This document shows, one piece after another, positions 22,877 through 31,827 of a DNA stretch of 64,000 nt; within the stretch, counting starts at the first letter, position 1, and each line of letters starts with the position of its first letter. The position numbers were made by a program, and so were the translations under genes. The stretch lies in NCBI RefSeq assembly GCF_015752285.1, contig NZ_JADOUY010000006.1:117956-181955 (forward strand). Reading direction: 5' to 3'. Source of the DNA: Mycetocola_A sp015752285 (lineage in GTDB: Bacteria; Actinomycetota; Actinomycetes; Actinomycetales; Microbacteriaceae). A model generated the notes under the pieces. That model had not been told where the DNA came from. It was given only the letters and a program-made list of their open reading frames with translations, and made no database searches.

Positions 22877-24490
22877 ATGAGCACGCTGCAGGAAACGCCC
22901 ACAGTCATCACCCCGTCCCTGGCGGCCGTCGACGCAGCCGGGCAGGCACGAACCTACGAGGTCCGCACCTACGGTTGCCAGATGAATGTGCACGACTCCG
23001 AGCGACTCGGCGGCTCCCTCGATGCCGCTGGATACGTGAAAGCGGTCGGGGTAGAACCCGACGTCGTGGTTATCAATACCTGCGCTGTCCGCGAGAACGC
23101 CGACAACAAGCTCTACGGCAACCTCGGATACCTCGCCTCCGTGAAGAGACGCCACGCGGGCATGCAAATCGCCGTCGGTGGCTGCCTTGCGCAGAAGGAC
23201 AAGAACGTCATCCTCGAGAAGGCTCCCTGGGTCGATGTCGTATTCGGCACGCACAACATGGGCGCACTGCCGAGTCTGCTCGAACGCGCCAGACACAACG
23301 ACGAGGCTCAGATCGAGATCCTCGAATCTCTCGAGACCTTCCCGTCAACGCTCCCGACCAAGCGCGAGTCCACTTACAGCGGCTGGGTCTCGATCTCCGT
23401 CGGCTGCAACAACACCTGCACGTTCTGCATCGTGCCCGCCCTGCGCGGCAAGGAGAAAGACAGGCGCCCGGGCGAGATCCTCGCCGAGATCCAGTCGCTC
23501 GTCGACGATGGTGCTCTCGAGGTCACGCTCCTCGGCCAGAACGTCAACTCCTACGGTGTCGAGTTCGGCGACCGGCAGGCCTTCAGCAAACTGCTTCGCG
23601 CTGCGGGAGCCATCCCCGGGCTCGAACGCATCCGATTCACCAGCCCACACCCGGCCGCCTTCACCGACGACGTCATCGACGCGATGGCCGAGACTCCGAG
23701 CGTGATGCCGCAGCTTCACATGCCGCTGCAATCCGGGTCAGACCGCATCCTCAAGGCCATGCGCCGGTCGTACCGCAGCGAGAAGTTCCTCGGAATCCTC
23801 GACCGGGTGCACGAACGGATGCCTCACGCCGCGATCTCGACAGACATCATCGTCGGCTTCCCCGGAGAAACGGAAGACGATTTTGAGGAAACCCTGCGGG
23901 TCGTGGAGGCGGCACGGTTCGCGACGGCATTCACCTTCCAGTACTCGATCCGGCCTGGGACCCCTGCTGCGACGATGGAGAACCAGATCCCGAAGGCCGT
24001 CGTCCAGGAACGTTACGAGCGGCTCACGGCGTTGCAGGATCGCATCAGCCTCGAGGAGAACCAGAAGGTGATTGGGCGTGAGGTCCGGTTGCTCGTCGCT
24101 GTGGGCGAGGGCAAAAAGGATTCGAGCACCCACCGGATGTCCGGCCGCGCCGAAGATTCGCGACTGGTGCACTTCGACGTGCCCTCCGGTTCCGACACTC
24201 CACGCCCGGGCGATGTGGTCACAGCCACGGTCAGTCAGGCGGCACCGTTCTATCTCATCGCCGACTCCGCTGACGGGCTCCCCCTCCAGGTGCGGCGCAC
24301 GAGCGCCGGAGACGCGTGGGACCGCGCTCAGGCCGAATCGTGCGGCGTCCCCTCCTCGAGCCCGACATCGTCGGCGCCCGGCCGGGTCTCGCTCGGCCTT
24401 CCGTCGCTGCGCGTCGGTCCGCCTGCGACGCCCGCTGCCGTCCCTGGCGCCATGACACCGATCTACGACCAGATGGACGGCCAGCGCTGA
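22877..24490 (+). CDS. miaB: tRNA-2-methylthio-N6-dimethylallyladenosine synthase MiaB
   Basis: A 537-residue radical-SAM methylthiotransferase acting on tRNA A37. The N-terminal cluster cysteines lie in RTYGCQMNVHDSE, INTCAVREN and VGGCLAQKD; the radical-SAM motif is CNNTCTFC; the TRAM domain follows. About 60 residues at the C-terminus, after GLPLQVRRTSAGDAWD, are Ser/Pro-rich and extra compared with E. coli MiaB. ATG at 22877 is 9 nt after TAGACT. The stop overlaps the presumed miaA start. Confidence 0.95.
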   Translation: MSTLQETPTVITPSLAAVDAAGQARTYEVRTYGCQMNVHDSERLGGSLDAAGYVKAVGVEPDVVVINTCAVRENADNKLYGNLGYLASVKRRHAGMQIAVGGCLAQKDKNVILEKAPWVDVVFGTHNMGALPSLLERARHNDEAQIEILESLETFPSTLPTKRESTYSGWVSISVGCNNTCTFCIVPALRGKEKDRRPGEILAEIQSLVDDGALEVTLLGQNVNSYGVEFGDRQAFSKLLRAAGAIPGLERIRFTSPHPAAFTDDVIDAMAETPSVMPQLHMPLQSGSDRILKAMRRSYRSEKFLGILDRVHERMPHAAISTDIIVGFPGETEDDFEETLRVVEAARFATAFTFQYSIRPGTPAATMENQIPKAVVQERYERLTALQDRISLEENQKVIGREVRLLVAVGEGKKDSSTHRMSGRAEDSRLVHFDVPSGSDTPRPGDVVTATVSQAAPFYLIADSADGLPLQVRRTSAGDAWDRAQAESCGVPSSSPTSSAPGRVSLGLPSLRVGPPATPAAVPGAMTPIYDQMDGQR

Positions 24491-25434
24491 ACGAGGCAAC
24501 GCCTCCCGCCCTGATCGCGGTGATCGGACCGACCGGGACGGGCAAGTCCGACCTGTCGCTCGACCTGGCCGAACGCCTGGCCGGCCGGGGTCGCCCCGCC
24601 GAGATCGTCAACGCCGACGCCATGCAGCTGTACCGCGGGATGGACATCGGCACGGCCAAACTCTCCGTCGCCGAGCGTCGAGGCATCCCTCATCACCTTC
24701 TCGACGTTCTGGATGTGACCACCGAATCGACGGTTGCGCGGTATCAGGACGACGCGCGCGCAGCCGTCGACGCCATCATCGCGCGTGGGGCGACGGCGAT
24801 CCTCGTCGGGGGGTCCGGTCTTTACGTGTCGAGTGTGCTGTACGACTTCCAGTTCCCAGCGTCGGATCCCGTCATCCGGGCGAGGCTGGAGACGGAACTC
24901 GCCGCCGAGGGACCGGGCATGCTCTACCGACGTCTGGCGGCACTCGATCAGGGAGTTGCCGAACGGATCGGCTCCCAGAATGCACGGCGCATCGTCCGGG
25001 CTCTCGAGGTTGCGGAGATCACCGGATCGCCGGTTGCAGGGATGCTCCCTGACCAGCCTGTCTACTGGCGCCCGGCGCGAATCGTCGGGCTCCGCGCCCC
25101 CCGTGATGAACTCGTCCGCCGGCTCGACGCGCGAGTCGAGCGCATGTGGGCCGACGGTCTGGTCGACGAGGTGAGGTCCCTCGTGCCACTCGGGCTCGAG
25201 CGCGGCATCACAGCATCCCGTGCGATCGGTTACGCCCAGGCGCTCGCACATCTCGCGGGGACGGCCACCGAGGCCGAGGCGATCGGTGAGACCCAGCAGC
25301 TGACCCGCCGCTACGCACGCCGGCAGGTGAGCTGGTTCAAGCGCTACGCCGACATTCGCTGGCTCGACTACGACGCACCCGGCCTCGCTGACGAGGGACT
25401 CGCTTTCGTTCAGGCGACCGGACCCAAACCCTAG
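24487..25434 (+). CDS. miaA: tRNA dimethylallyltransferase MiaA (apparent CTG start)
   Basis: A 315-residue prenyltransferase that adds the isopentenyl group to A37, the substrate for MiaB. The P-loop GPTGTGKSD begins 14 residues in; NADAMQLYRGMDIGTAK, GGSGLYV and ASRAIGYAQ complete the family pattern. The frame has no ATG, GTG or TTG close upstream: the nearest lies around 24337, deep inside miaB. The CTG at 24487, which overlaps the miaB stop as CTGA, gives the expected N-terminus. A GTG 33 bp later (in AVIGP) would cut into the P-loop strand. The start is therefore uncertain, but the gene is not. Confidence 0.92.
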   Translation: MNEATPPALIAVIGPTGTGKSDLSLDLAERLAGRGRPAEIVNADAMQLYRGMDIGTAKLSVAERRGIPHHLLDVLDVTTESTVARYQDDARAAVDAIIARGATAILVGGSGLYVSSVLYDFQFPASDPVIRARLETELAAEGPGMLYRRLAALDQGVAERIGSQNARRIVRALEVAEITGSPVAGMLPDQPVYWRPARIVGLRAPRDELVRRLDARVERMWADGLVDEVRSLVPLGLERGITASRAIGYAQALAHLAGTATEAEAIGETQQLTRRYARRQVSWFKRYADIRWLDYDAPGLADEGLAFVQATGPKP

Positions 25435-25443
25435 ACTGGGGCC

Positions 25444-26325
25444 ATGGCACTCACGCTCCCGTTCACCAAGGGTCACGGCACCGGTAACGACTTCGTCCTG
25501 TATGCGGACCCCGACGGAACGTCCCCGCTCACAGTGCAGCAGATCACGGCGATCTGCGACCGTCACTTCGGCGTGGGAGCAGACGGAATCATCCGAGCGG
25601 TTCGTTCCCGCAATCTCGATGCAGGGGCTGCCGCCCTCGCTGAGGACGAGAACGCCGAGTGGTTCATGGACTATCACAACGCCGACGGCTCGCTTGCGGA
25701 GATGTGCGGGAACGGCATCCGGGTGTTCGTGCGGTACCTGCTCGACCAGGGTCTCGCTCAGCTCGAATCCGGAGACACGCTCGCGATCGGCACCCGCGCC
25801 GGAGTGCGCGACGTGCAGCGGTCGACGAACGGTTTCCAGGTCGACCTCGGCAGATGGACGCTCGACGGCGGAGAGCCGCTTGTCCGCGCCAGGGAACTCA
25901 AGGTCGCCCGCCCTGGCCTCGGTATCAACGTCGGCAACCCTCACGTCGTCGTCGCGCTCGCAGACGAGACGGAGCTCGCCGCTGCCGACTTGAGCTACGT
26001 GCCCCGGATCGAACCGGATCCCATCGAGGGCGCGAACGTCGAGTTCGTCGTGCCTCACGATCCTCTGATCACCGACGGCGTCGGCCGGATCAGCATGCGG
26101 GTGCACGAGCGTGGCAGCGGCGAGACCCTGTCCTGTGGCACCGGAGTCGCGGCCGCTGCACTGGCCACTCGGCACTGGGCCGGCCCGTCCGCACCGCACC
26201 AGTGGCGCGTAGACGTGCCAGGCGGCACACTCGGCGTGCGGATGTTCGCCACCCAGGACGGCGAGCACGTCGGCCTCAGCGGTCCCGCTGAGCTTGTCTA
26301 CACGGGCACGCTCGAACTCGGCTGA
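25444..26325 (+). CDS. dapF: Diaminopimelate epimerase
   Basis: A 293-residue cofactor-independent epimerase converting LL- to meso-diaminopimelate. The two catalytic cysteines are in AEMCGNGIRVF and LSCGTGVAAAA; GHGTGNDFV and GVGADGI are at the N-terminus. ATG lies 6 nt after TAGACT (25432-25437), so dapF has its own probable leaderless promoter although it is only 9 bp behind miaA. Convergent with the methyltransferase gene, 2 bp apart. Confidence 0.96.
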   Translation: MALTLPFTKGHGTGNDFVLYADPDGTSPLTVQQITAICDRHFGVGADGIIRAVRSRNLDAGAAALAEDENAEWFMDYHNADGSLAEMCGNGIRVFVRYLLDQGLAQLESGDTLAIGTRAGVRDVQRSTNGFQVDLGRWTLDGGEPLVRARELKVARPGLGINVGNPHVVVALADETELAAADLSYVPRIEPDPIEGANVEFVVPHDPLITDGVGRISMRVHERGSGETLSCGTGVAAAALATRHWAGPSAPHQWRVDVPGGTLGVRMFATQDGEHVGLSGPAELVYTGTLELG

Positions 26326-26327
26326 CC

Positions 26328-26945
26328 TCAGTCGGTGGAACGTGCAGCGCGCAGGATGCGGTACCCCTTGCTGAGTGCCTCGCGGGTCACATCGAAGTCG
26401 TCTACGAGGCGGTCCTGCAGCCAGCGATGCAGACTGTCCGCTCCCAGGTTCTTCTGGACGACGAGCCAGGCATCCGAACCCGGGGCGAGCCGGGGGAGCC
26501 AGTACTCCAGCATCTCGTGGAGGGCCTGTTTGCCGATGCGGATGGGTGGGTTCGACCAGAGGGCATCGAACGCGATGTCTGTCGGCACGTCGTCAGGGAG
26601 AGCGGGGCGGACATTCGTGAGCCCGAGCTTCTCGGCGTTGAGCCGGACGAGATCGAGTGACCGCTCGTTGACGTCGACGGCCCACACCGTGGCGTCCGGC
26701 GAGGCGTAGGCGATGGTGAAGGCGATCGGGCCCCAGCCGCAACCGAGATCGAGGATATTCCCGGTCGCCGGCGGTTGAGGAGCCTCAGCGAGCAGGATGC
26801 TTGTTCCCGGGTCAATGCGAGCGGGGCTGAAAATTCCGTTCGCCGTCGTCAGCTCTCGGTCTTCACCGGCGAGGTGCACGGTCACGTTCCGCAGTTTGAG
26901 CTCGGTTTCGGGCACACCCGTGAAATAGTGTTCGCTGCTGGCCAT
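26328..26945 (-). CDS. Class I SAM-dependent methyltransferase, RsmC/RlmG-like
   Basis: A 205-residue protein of the MTS/RsmC small-subunit methyltransferase family. The SAM motif LDLGCGWGPIAF and the substrate-base motif SNPPIRIG (NPP[FYI]) mark it as an N2-guanine-type RNA methyltransferase; the usual N-terminal duplicate domain is absent. The ATG at 26945 sits 7 nt after TAACGT on the minus strand; an earlier codon (26969) would precede this promoter. Divergent from hflX with 42 bp between. Likely target rRNA, by family. Confidence 0.85.
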   Translation of the reverse strand: MASSEHYFTGVPETELKLRNVTVHLAGEDRELTTANGIFSPARIDPGTSILLAEAPQPPATGNILDLGCGWGPIAFTIAYASPDATVWAVDVNERSLDLVRLNAEKLGLTNVRPALPDDVPTDIAFDALWSNPPIRIGKQALHEMLEYWLPRLAPGSDAWLVVQKNLGADSLHRWLQDRLVDDFDVTREALSKGYRILRAARSTD

Positions 26946-26987
26946 ACTCGGAACGTTACTCGACCGCACGCGTTAGGGTTAACTCTG

Positions 26988-28514
26988 ATGACCACTCCCA
27001 GCGACACCCCCGACCGTACCGAAGGCGACGACGCCGTTACCCGCGTTCTGAAGAATGCCGAATCGCGAGCGTCAGGGTACTCCCTGTTCGGCGCCGGGCA
27101 GGCTGATGCCCTCGGCTCAGACTCCGATCGGGACTCCGGCCACGACGGCGACCAGTTCGATCGTGAAGACCGGCAGGCCCTGCGCCGTGTCGGCGGTCTC
27201 TCGACCGAACTTGAAGACGTCACCGAGGTCGAGTACCGGCAACTGCGGATCGAGAACGTGGTGCTCATCGGCATCTATTCGCAAGGTTCGCTGCAGGACG
27301 CCGAGAATTCCATCCGCGAACTCGCCGCTCTGGCCGAGACCGCGGGAGCCGTCGTTCTCGACGGCATGCTTCAGCGCCGCCCGAATCCCGACCCCAGCAC
27401 CTACCTCGGCAAGGGCAAGGCCGAAGAGTTGCGGGGGATCGTTGCCTCGCTCGGTGCCGACACCGTCATCGCCGATACCGAACTGGCACCGTCGCAGCGC
27501 CGTGCGCTGGAGGATGTCGTCAAGGTCAAGGTGATCGACCGAACGGCGGTGATCCTCGACATCTTCAGCCAGCACGCCAAGAGCCGGGAGGGCAAGGCGC
27601 AGGTCGAACTCGCACAGCTCGAATATCTGCTTCCCCGCCTCCGCGGCTGGGGCGAATCGATGTCACGGCAGGCCGGTGGCCAGGTCGGCGGCACCGGAGC
27701 CGGGATGGGTTCCCGTGGTCCGGGTGAGACGAAGATCGAACTCGATCGACGGCGAATTCACACCCGTATGTCGAAGCTCCGCAAGCAGATCAAGGGTTTC
27801 ACTCCCGCTCGCGAAGCCAAACGCGCCAACCGTCACCGGTTCGACGTGCCGTCCGTGGCGATCGCCGGCTACACGAACGCCGGCAAGTCCAGTCTGCTCA
27901 ACCGGATCACGAAGGCGGGTGTGCTCGTCGAGAACGCCCTGTTCGCGACGCTGGATGCCACGGTGAGGCGCACGCAGACAGACGACGGTCGGTTGTACAC
28001 GATTTCAGACACGGTGGGGTTCGTCCGCAATCTGCCGCATCAGCTGGTCGAGGCGTTTCGATCCACTCTCGAAGAGGTTGCGGAAGCGGATGTCATCGTC
28101 CACGTCGTCGACGGATCTCATCCCGACCCCGCTGCCCAGCTGATGACCGTTCGCAATGTCATCGGCGATGTCGGTGCGCGTGACATTCCCGAATTGGTCG
28201 TGTTCAACAAGAGCGACCTCGTCGATGAGGATGACCGTCTTCTGCTCCGTGGCCTGGAACCGCGGGCGATCTTCGCGTCTGCCCGCACCGGAGAGGGAAT
28301 CGACGAAATCCTCGCCGCGCTCTCCGACCTGTTGCCGAGCCCGACGGTACAGCTCGACCTGCTCGTTCCGTACGACCGTGGAGACGTGATCTCGATGCTC
28401 CACCGGCGCGGCCAGGTCGAACACCTCGACTACCTCGAGGAGGGTACTCACGTGCGTGCCCTCGCCTCCGAGGAGCTCGCCGCACAGGTGGCGGAGTTCG
28501 CCCGACCCGTCTAG
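26988..28514 (+). CDS. hflX: Ribosome-associated GTPase HflX
   Basis: A 508-residue HflX, a GTPase that splits stalled ribosomes. The N-terminal HflX domain spans roughly residues 80-190 (GMLQRRPNPDPSTYLGKGKAEEL), followed by a coiled GxGE linker (GSRGPGETKIELDRRRI). The G domain has G1 GYTNAGKSS near residue 295, G3 DTVGF and G4 FNKSD. An extra ~70-residue acidic N-terminal part is present. ATG is 8 nt after TAGGGT (26973-26978). Convergent with lexA. Confidence 0.95.
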   Translation: MTTPSDTPDRTEGDDAVTRVLKNAESRASGYSLFGAGQADALGSDSDRDSGHDGDQFDREDRQALRRVGGLSTELEDVTEVEYRQLRIENVVLIGIYSQGSLQDAENSIRELAALAETAGAVVLDGMLQRRPNPDPSTYLGKGKAEELRGIVASLGADTVIADTELAPSQRRALEDVVKVKVIDRTAVILDIFSQHAKSREGKAQVELAQLEYLLPRLRGWGESMSRQAGGQVGGTGAGMGSRGPGETKIELDRRRIHTRMSKLRKQIKGFTPAREAKRANRHRFDVPSVAIAGYTNAGKSSLLNRITKAGVLVENALFATLDATVRRTQTDDGRLYTISDTVGFVRNLPHQLVEAFRSTLEEVAEADVIVHVVDGSHPDPAAQLMTVRNVIGDVGARDIPELVVFNKSDLVDEDDRLLLRGLEPRAIFASARTGEGIDEILAALSDLLPSPTVQLDLLVPYDRGDVISMLHRRGQVEHLDYLEEGTHVRALASEELAAQVAEFARPV

Positions 28515-28571
28515 ACGAGCGCCTCGGGTCCGACGGTCGACGCCACCTCGCCCGTCAGGACCGCAGACGGC

Positions 28572-29300
28572 TCAGACGGCTCGCAGGACCGCGACGATCT
28601 TGCCGAGCACGTCGGCCTCGTCGCCGAGGATGGGTTCGAAGCTCGAGTTGCGGGGGAGAAGCCAGGTGTGACCGTCGCGCTGACGGAACACCTTCACGGT
28701 GGCTTCGCCGTCGAGCATGGCCGCGACGATGTCACCGTTCTCGGCGGTCTGCTGCTGTCGCACGACAACCCAGTCGCCGTCGCAGATGGCGGCATCGATC
28801 ATCGACTCACCCTGCACCTTGAGCATGAACAGATCGCCCTTGCCGACCAGTTGGCGGGGGAGCGGGAAGACTTCTTCGACCTGCTGGTCTGCGGTGATCG
28901 GCACGCCGGCGGCGATCCGCCCGACGAGTGGCACCATTGCGGCGTCACCGACCGGAGTCGTGTTCTCGAAGTCGACTTCTGATGAGGGGGAGGGCAGGTC
29001 GATGAGGATCTCGAGCGCGCGCGGGCGATTCGGGTCACGGCGGAGGTAGCCGCTCAGTTCGAGCTGATTCAACTGGTGAGTGACGCTGGACAGCGACGCC
29101 AGGCCGACCGCGTCGCCGATCTCGCGCATGCTCGGCGGGTAGCCCCTGGTCGTGACTGATCGCTGGATGACGTCGAGGATGGCGAGCTGCTTCTCGCTCA
29201 GGCTCTTACGCCGACGGGTGGTCGGCTTGTCGGCGAGCACCCGTTTCGGTCGGGCTCCCGCGCCGACCGTACCCGCTGCATCCCTGTTGCTGAGCGTCAT
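28572..29300 (-). CDS. lexA: LexA repressor
   Basis: A 242-residue SOS repressor/serine autoprotease. The winged helix spans about residues 33-95 (SEKQLAILDVIQRSVTTRGYPPSMREIG). The self-cleavage bond is Ala131-Gly132 in GRIAAGVP, Ser166 in VQGESMID and Lys203 in TVKVFRQ form the dyad. ATG at 29300 has GGGAG at 5 nt; the longer frame to 29573 runs through the shared promoter and is not used. It controls recA (20816) and probably itself and the divergent LysM gene. Confidence 0.96.
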   Translation of the reverse strand: MTLSNRDAAGTVGAGARPKRVLADKPTTRRRKSLSEKQLAILDVIQRSVTTRGYPPSMREIGDAVGLASLSSVTHQLNQLELSGYLRRDPNRPRALEILIDLPSPSSEVDFENTTPVGDAAMVPLVGRIAAGVPITADQQVEEVFPLPRQLVGKGDLFMLKVQGESMIDAAICDGDWVVVRQQQTAENGDIVAAMLDGEATVKVFRQRDGHTWLLPRNSSFEPILGDEADVLGKIVAVLRAV

Positions 29301-29395
29301 GTCACTCCCGTCTGGCGGGCGGGGCCGGCCAATGTCAGTGGTCGCTGATTGAGTGTCGACCAGTAGCGAAACTCTAACCGTCGACAGGGGCTTGA

Positions 29396-29411
29396 ACAAA
29401 CATTTGTTCGA
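29396..29411 (-). promoter_or_regulatory. Candidate LexA box at the lexA promoter
   Basis: On the minus strand TCGAACAAATGTTTGT fits TCGAAC-N4-GTTCGA with two mismatches in the right half. It is 96 bp upstream of the lexA start, suitable for autorepression. Confidence 0.7.
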
Positions 29412-29467
29412 GTGTGTCGGAGAGAAAACTTCGAAAAGTCCGAATATAAACTTGAATGTTCGAACAA

Positions 29468-29483
29468 TCGAATATATATTCGG
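29468..29483 (+). promoter_or_regulatory. Candidate LexA box at the LysM gene promoter
   Basis: TCGAATATATATTCGG contains a perfect 14-bp palindrome (29469-29482) and matches the LexA consensus with changes at the C/G next to the spacer. It lies between lexA and the LysM gene, 94 bp upstream of the latter's start. Confidence 0.6.
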
Positions 29484-29491
29484 AACATAGC

Positions 29492-29529
29492 TTCGTATCC
29501 GGCTCTCCCGGCCGAGGGCCGGATACGAA
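29492..29529 (+). promoter_or_regulatory. 12-bp inverted repeat in the LysM gene leader
   Basis: TTCGTATCCGGC at 29492-29503 pairs perfectly with GCCGGATACGAA at 29518-29529 over a 14-nt loop. It is downstream of the presumed LexA box and 47 bp upstream of the LysM start codon, so it should be part of the mRNA leader. It could be an operator, an mRNA stabiliser or a translation-control hairpin. Confidence 0.6.
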
Positions 29530-29576
29530 TACTCCGAAGCCCAGCACATCGCAGAATCAGCAGCAGGAGGCACACC

Positions 29577-30014
29577 ATGAGCACAGCAGTCGTCACCCCG
29601 ATCCGCCCGACGTTCTCACACGCGGCCACACCGGCACACCGACCCGCATCGCCTCGGCCTGCCGTTGAGGCCTCGTCGGAGGCTCCGGCCGCGAAGAGCT
29701 CAGGCCGCCTGCGGCTCACTCGTCGCGGGCGTATCGTGTTCACGACGCTCGCAGCCGCACCGCTTCTCGCGGTCGCGGCCTGGTTCGGCGTCAGCGCGAT
29801 GCCCGCCGTTGCGACCTCGAGTTCCAGCAGTGTGGTCTTCGAGTATGCGACGATCGAAGCCGGTCAGTCCCTGTGGCAGCTGGCCGCCAGCATCGCCCCC
29901 GAGTCCGATCCTCGCGACGTCATCGCCGATCTCATGCGGTTGAACCAGCTCGACAGCTCCACGGTGTCCCCTGGGCAGCGGATCGCCATTCCGTCCCAGT
30001 ACGTCGGCAGCTGA
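29577..30014 (+). CDS. LysM-domain membrane protein, probable SOS cell-division inhibitor
   Basis: A 145-residue protein with an N-terminal cytoplasmic tail of ~48 residues, one membrane span (IVFTTLAAAPLLAVAAWFGV), a Ser-rich linker, and a C-terminal LysM-like domain (TIEAGQSLWQLAASIAPESDPRDVIADLM to QRIAIPSQYV). Divergence from lexA with LexA-type boxes in between is the arrangement of YneA in Bacillus, Rv2719c/ChiZ in mycobacteria and DivS in Corynebacterium, which delay division during SOS. That role is inferred. ATG has GGAGG at 7 nt. Confidence 0.83.
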   Translation: MSTAVVTPIRPTFSHAATPAHRPASPRPAVEASSEAPAAKSSGRLRLTRRGRIVFTTLAAAPLLAVAAWFGVSAMPAVATSSSSSVVFEYATIEAGQSLWQLAASIAPESDPRDVIADLMRLNQLDSSTVSPGQRIAIPSQYVGS

Positions 30015-30139
30015 GAGACCGGGCGCTGAGCCCCCGGCCCACCAGGCACTCGGGCCACGGAGCCGCCGGTCACACGGTCCTCACCGTGACTGCCTGCAAC
30101 ACTGGGAGGACGGTCGGGAATCGCCGGTAAACTTGGCGA

Positions 30140-31222
30140 GTGAGTTCACTCGAGTCCCTGCCCATCCGCGACGACCTCCGCGGAAAAACCCCATACGGCG
30201 CACCCCAGAAGCGCGTGCCCGTGGCGCTCAACGTCAACGAGAACACGCATCCCATCCCTGAAGCGGTTGCTCGCGACATCGTCACATCGCTGGCATCCGC
30301 CGTACTCGGAGCGAACCGGTACCCGGACCGGGAGTTCACCGCGCTGCGCGACAGCCTGGCCGCCTACCTCGGCCACGGGCTGAGCCGCGAGAATATCTGG
30401 GCGGCCAACGGGTCCAACGAGGTTCTCCAGCAGGTGCTTCAAGCGTTCGGCGGCCCCGGGCGTTCCGTTCTCGGCTTTGCGCCCACCTATTCGATGTATG
30501 CCCTGCTGGCGTCAGGGACGGGGACGGCTTGGCTCGCCGCCGATCGCGATCCCGAGTACGAACTCACCCCGGCGACAGCAGCAGCCGCCGTCGGCGATGC
30601 CAAGCCAGACATCGTCTTCCTGTGCTCACCGAACAATCCGACGGGAACCCCGCTGTCGCTGGAAACCATCGAGGCGGTCTACGACGCCACCGATGGAATC
30701 GTCGTCGTCGACGAGGCATATGTCGAGTTCGCACCCCACGACATCCCGAGTGCCCTGACCCTGCTGCCGGGGCGGGACCGACTGCTCGTCTCCCGCACCA
30801 TGAGCAAAGCGTTCGCTTTCGCCGGTATTCGTGTCGGCTACCTCGCTGCAGATCCCGCGGTGACGGATGCTCTCCGTCTCGTCCGCCTGCCCTACCACCT
30901 GTCTGCGCTCACTCAAGCGGCAGCTGTTGCTGCGCTGTCGCACAGCGAGGAGATGCTCGCGATGGTCGATGACATCCGCGAGCAGCGCGACCGGATCGCG
31001 ACCGGGCTCACCGGGCTCGGGTTCCACGCATACCGGAGCCACAGCAACTTCGTGCTCTTCGGGGGCGTTGACGATCCCCACTCGCTCTTCGAAGCATTGC
31101 TGGAGAGAGGGATTCTCATCCGAGACATCGGGCTCCCCGGACAATTGCGAGTGACGGCCGGCACCGAGGCTGAGACCACCGCATTCCTCGATGCCATGGC
31201 CGCGATAGGCTCGAAACCATGA
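30140..31222 (+). CDS. hisC: Histidinol-phosphate aminotransferase
   Basis: A 360-residue PLP enzyme of histidine synthesis. The PLP lysine is in SRTMSKAFAFAGIRVGY, the cofactor-binding Asn in CSPNNPTGTP, and VVDEAYVEF carries the Asp/Tyr pair. GTG at 30140 is 6 nt after TAAACT (30128-30133), so transcription of the his cluster starts here without a leader. hisB overlaps by ATGA. hisD, which often precedes hisC, is not in the window. Confidence 0.95.
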   Translation: MSSLESLPIRDDLRGKTPYGAPQKRVPVALNVNENTHPIPEAVARDIVTSLASAVLGANRYPDREFTALRDSLAAYLGHGLSRENIWAANGSNEVLQQVLQAFGGPGRSVLGFAPTYSMYALLASGTGTAWLAADRDPEYELTPATAAAAVGDAKPDIVFLCSPNNPTGTPLSLETIEAVYDATDGIVVVDEAYVEFAPHDIPSALTLLPGRDRLLVSRTMSKAFAFAGIRVGYLAADPAVTDALRLVRLPYHLSALTQAAAVAALSHSEEMLAMVDDIREQRDRIATGLTGLGFHAYRSHSNFVLFGGVDDPHSLFEALLERGILIRDIGLPGQLRVTAGTEAETTAFLDAMAAIGSKP

Positions 31223-31827
31223 GTACCGAGCAACGGACCGCCCGCATCCAGCGCGAGACGAGTGAGTCGAGCATCGACCTGTCGATCAACCTCGACGGCA
31301 CCGGTGTCAGCGACATCGAGACGTCGGTTCCGTTCTACGACCACCTCCTGACGGCATTCGCCAAGCACTCCCTGACCGACCTCACCGTCCGGGCGAAGGG
31401 CGACATCGAGATCGACGTGCACCACACCGTCGAAGACATCGGCATCGCGCTCGGCCAGGCGATCAAGCAGGCGCTCGGCGACAAGTCCGGGATCTCCCGC
31501 TTCGGTGACGCGCTTGTTCCTCTCGACGAGGCACTGGTGCAGGCCGTCGTCGACATCTCCGGTCGGCCGTTCCTCGTGCACTCGGGCGAGCCGACCGGTT
31601 TCGAATACCACCTCATCGGTGGGCACTTCACCGGATCGATGATCCGCCACGTATTCGAGGCAATCACCTTCAACGCTGCTCTCACCGTTCACGTCACCGT
31701 TCTTGGCGGACGTGACCCGCACCACATTGCTGAAGCAGAGTTCAAGGCGTTCGCCCGAGCGTTCCGCCAGGCGAAGGCGCTCGACCCGCTCGTGTCGGGC
31801 ATCCCGTCGACGAAGGGCGCTCTGTGA
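31219..31827 (+). CDS. hisB: Imidazoleglycerol-phosphate dehydratase
   Basis: A 202-residue monofunctional HisB. Metal-binding His clusters occur in YDHLLTAFAKHS, DVHHTVEDIGI, GGHFTGSM and GRDPHHIAEAEFKAFARA. There is no N-terminal histidinol phosphatase domain, as usual in actinobacteria. It starts within the hisC stop (ATGA) and overlaps hisH by 4 bp. Confidence 0.97.
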   Translation: MSTEQRTARIQRETSESSIDLSINLDGTGVSDIETSVPFYDHLLTAFAKHSLTDLTVRAKGDIEIDVHHTVEDIGIALGQAIKQALGDKSGISRFGDALVPLDEALVQAVVDISGRPFLVHSGEPTGFEYHLIGGHFTGSMIRHVFEAITFNAALTVHVTVLGGRDPHHIAEAEFKAFARAFRQAKALDPLVSGIPSTKGAL

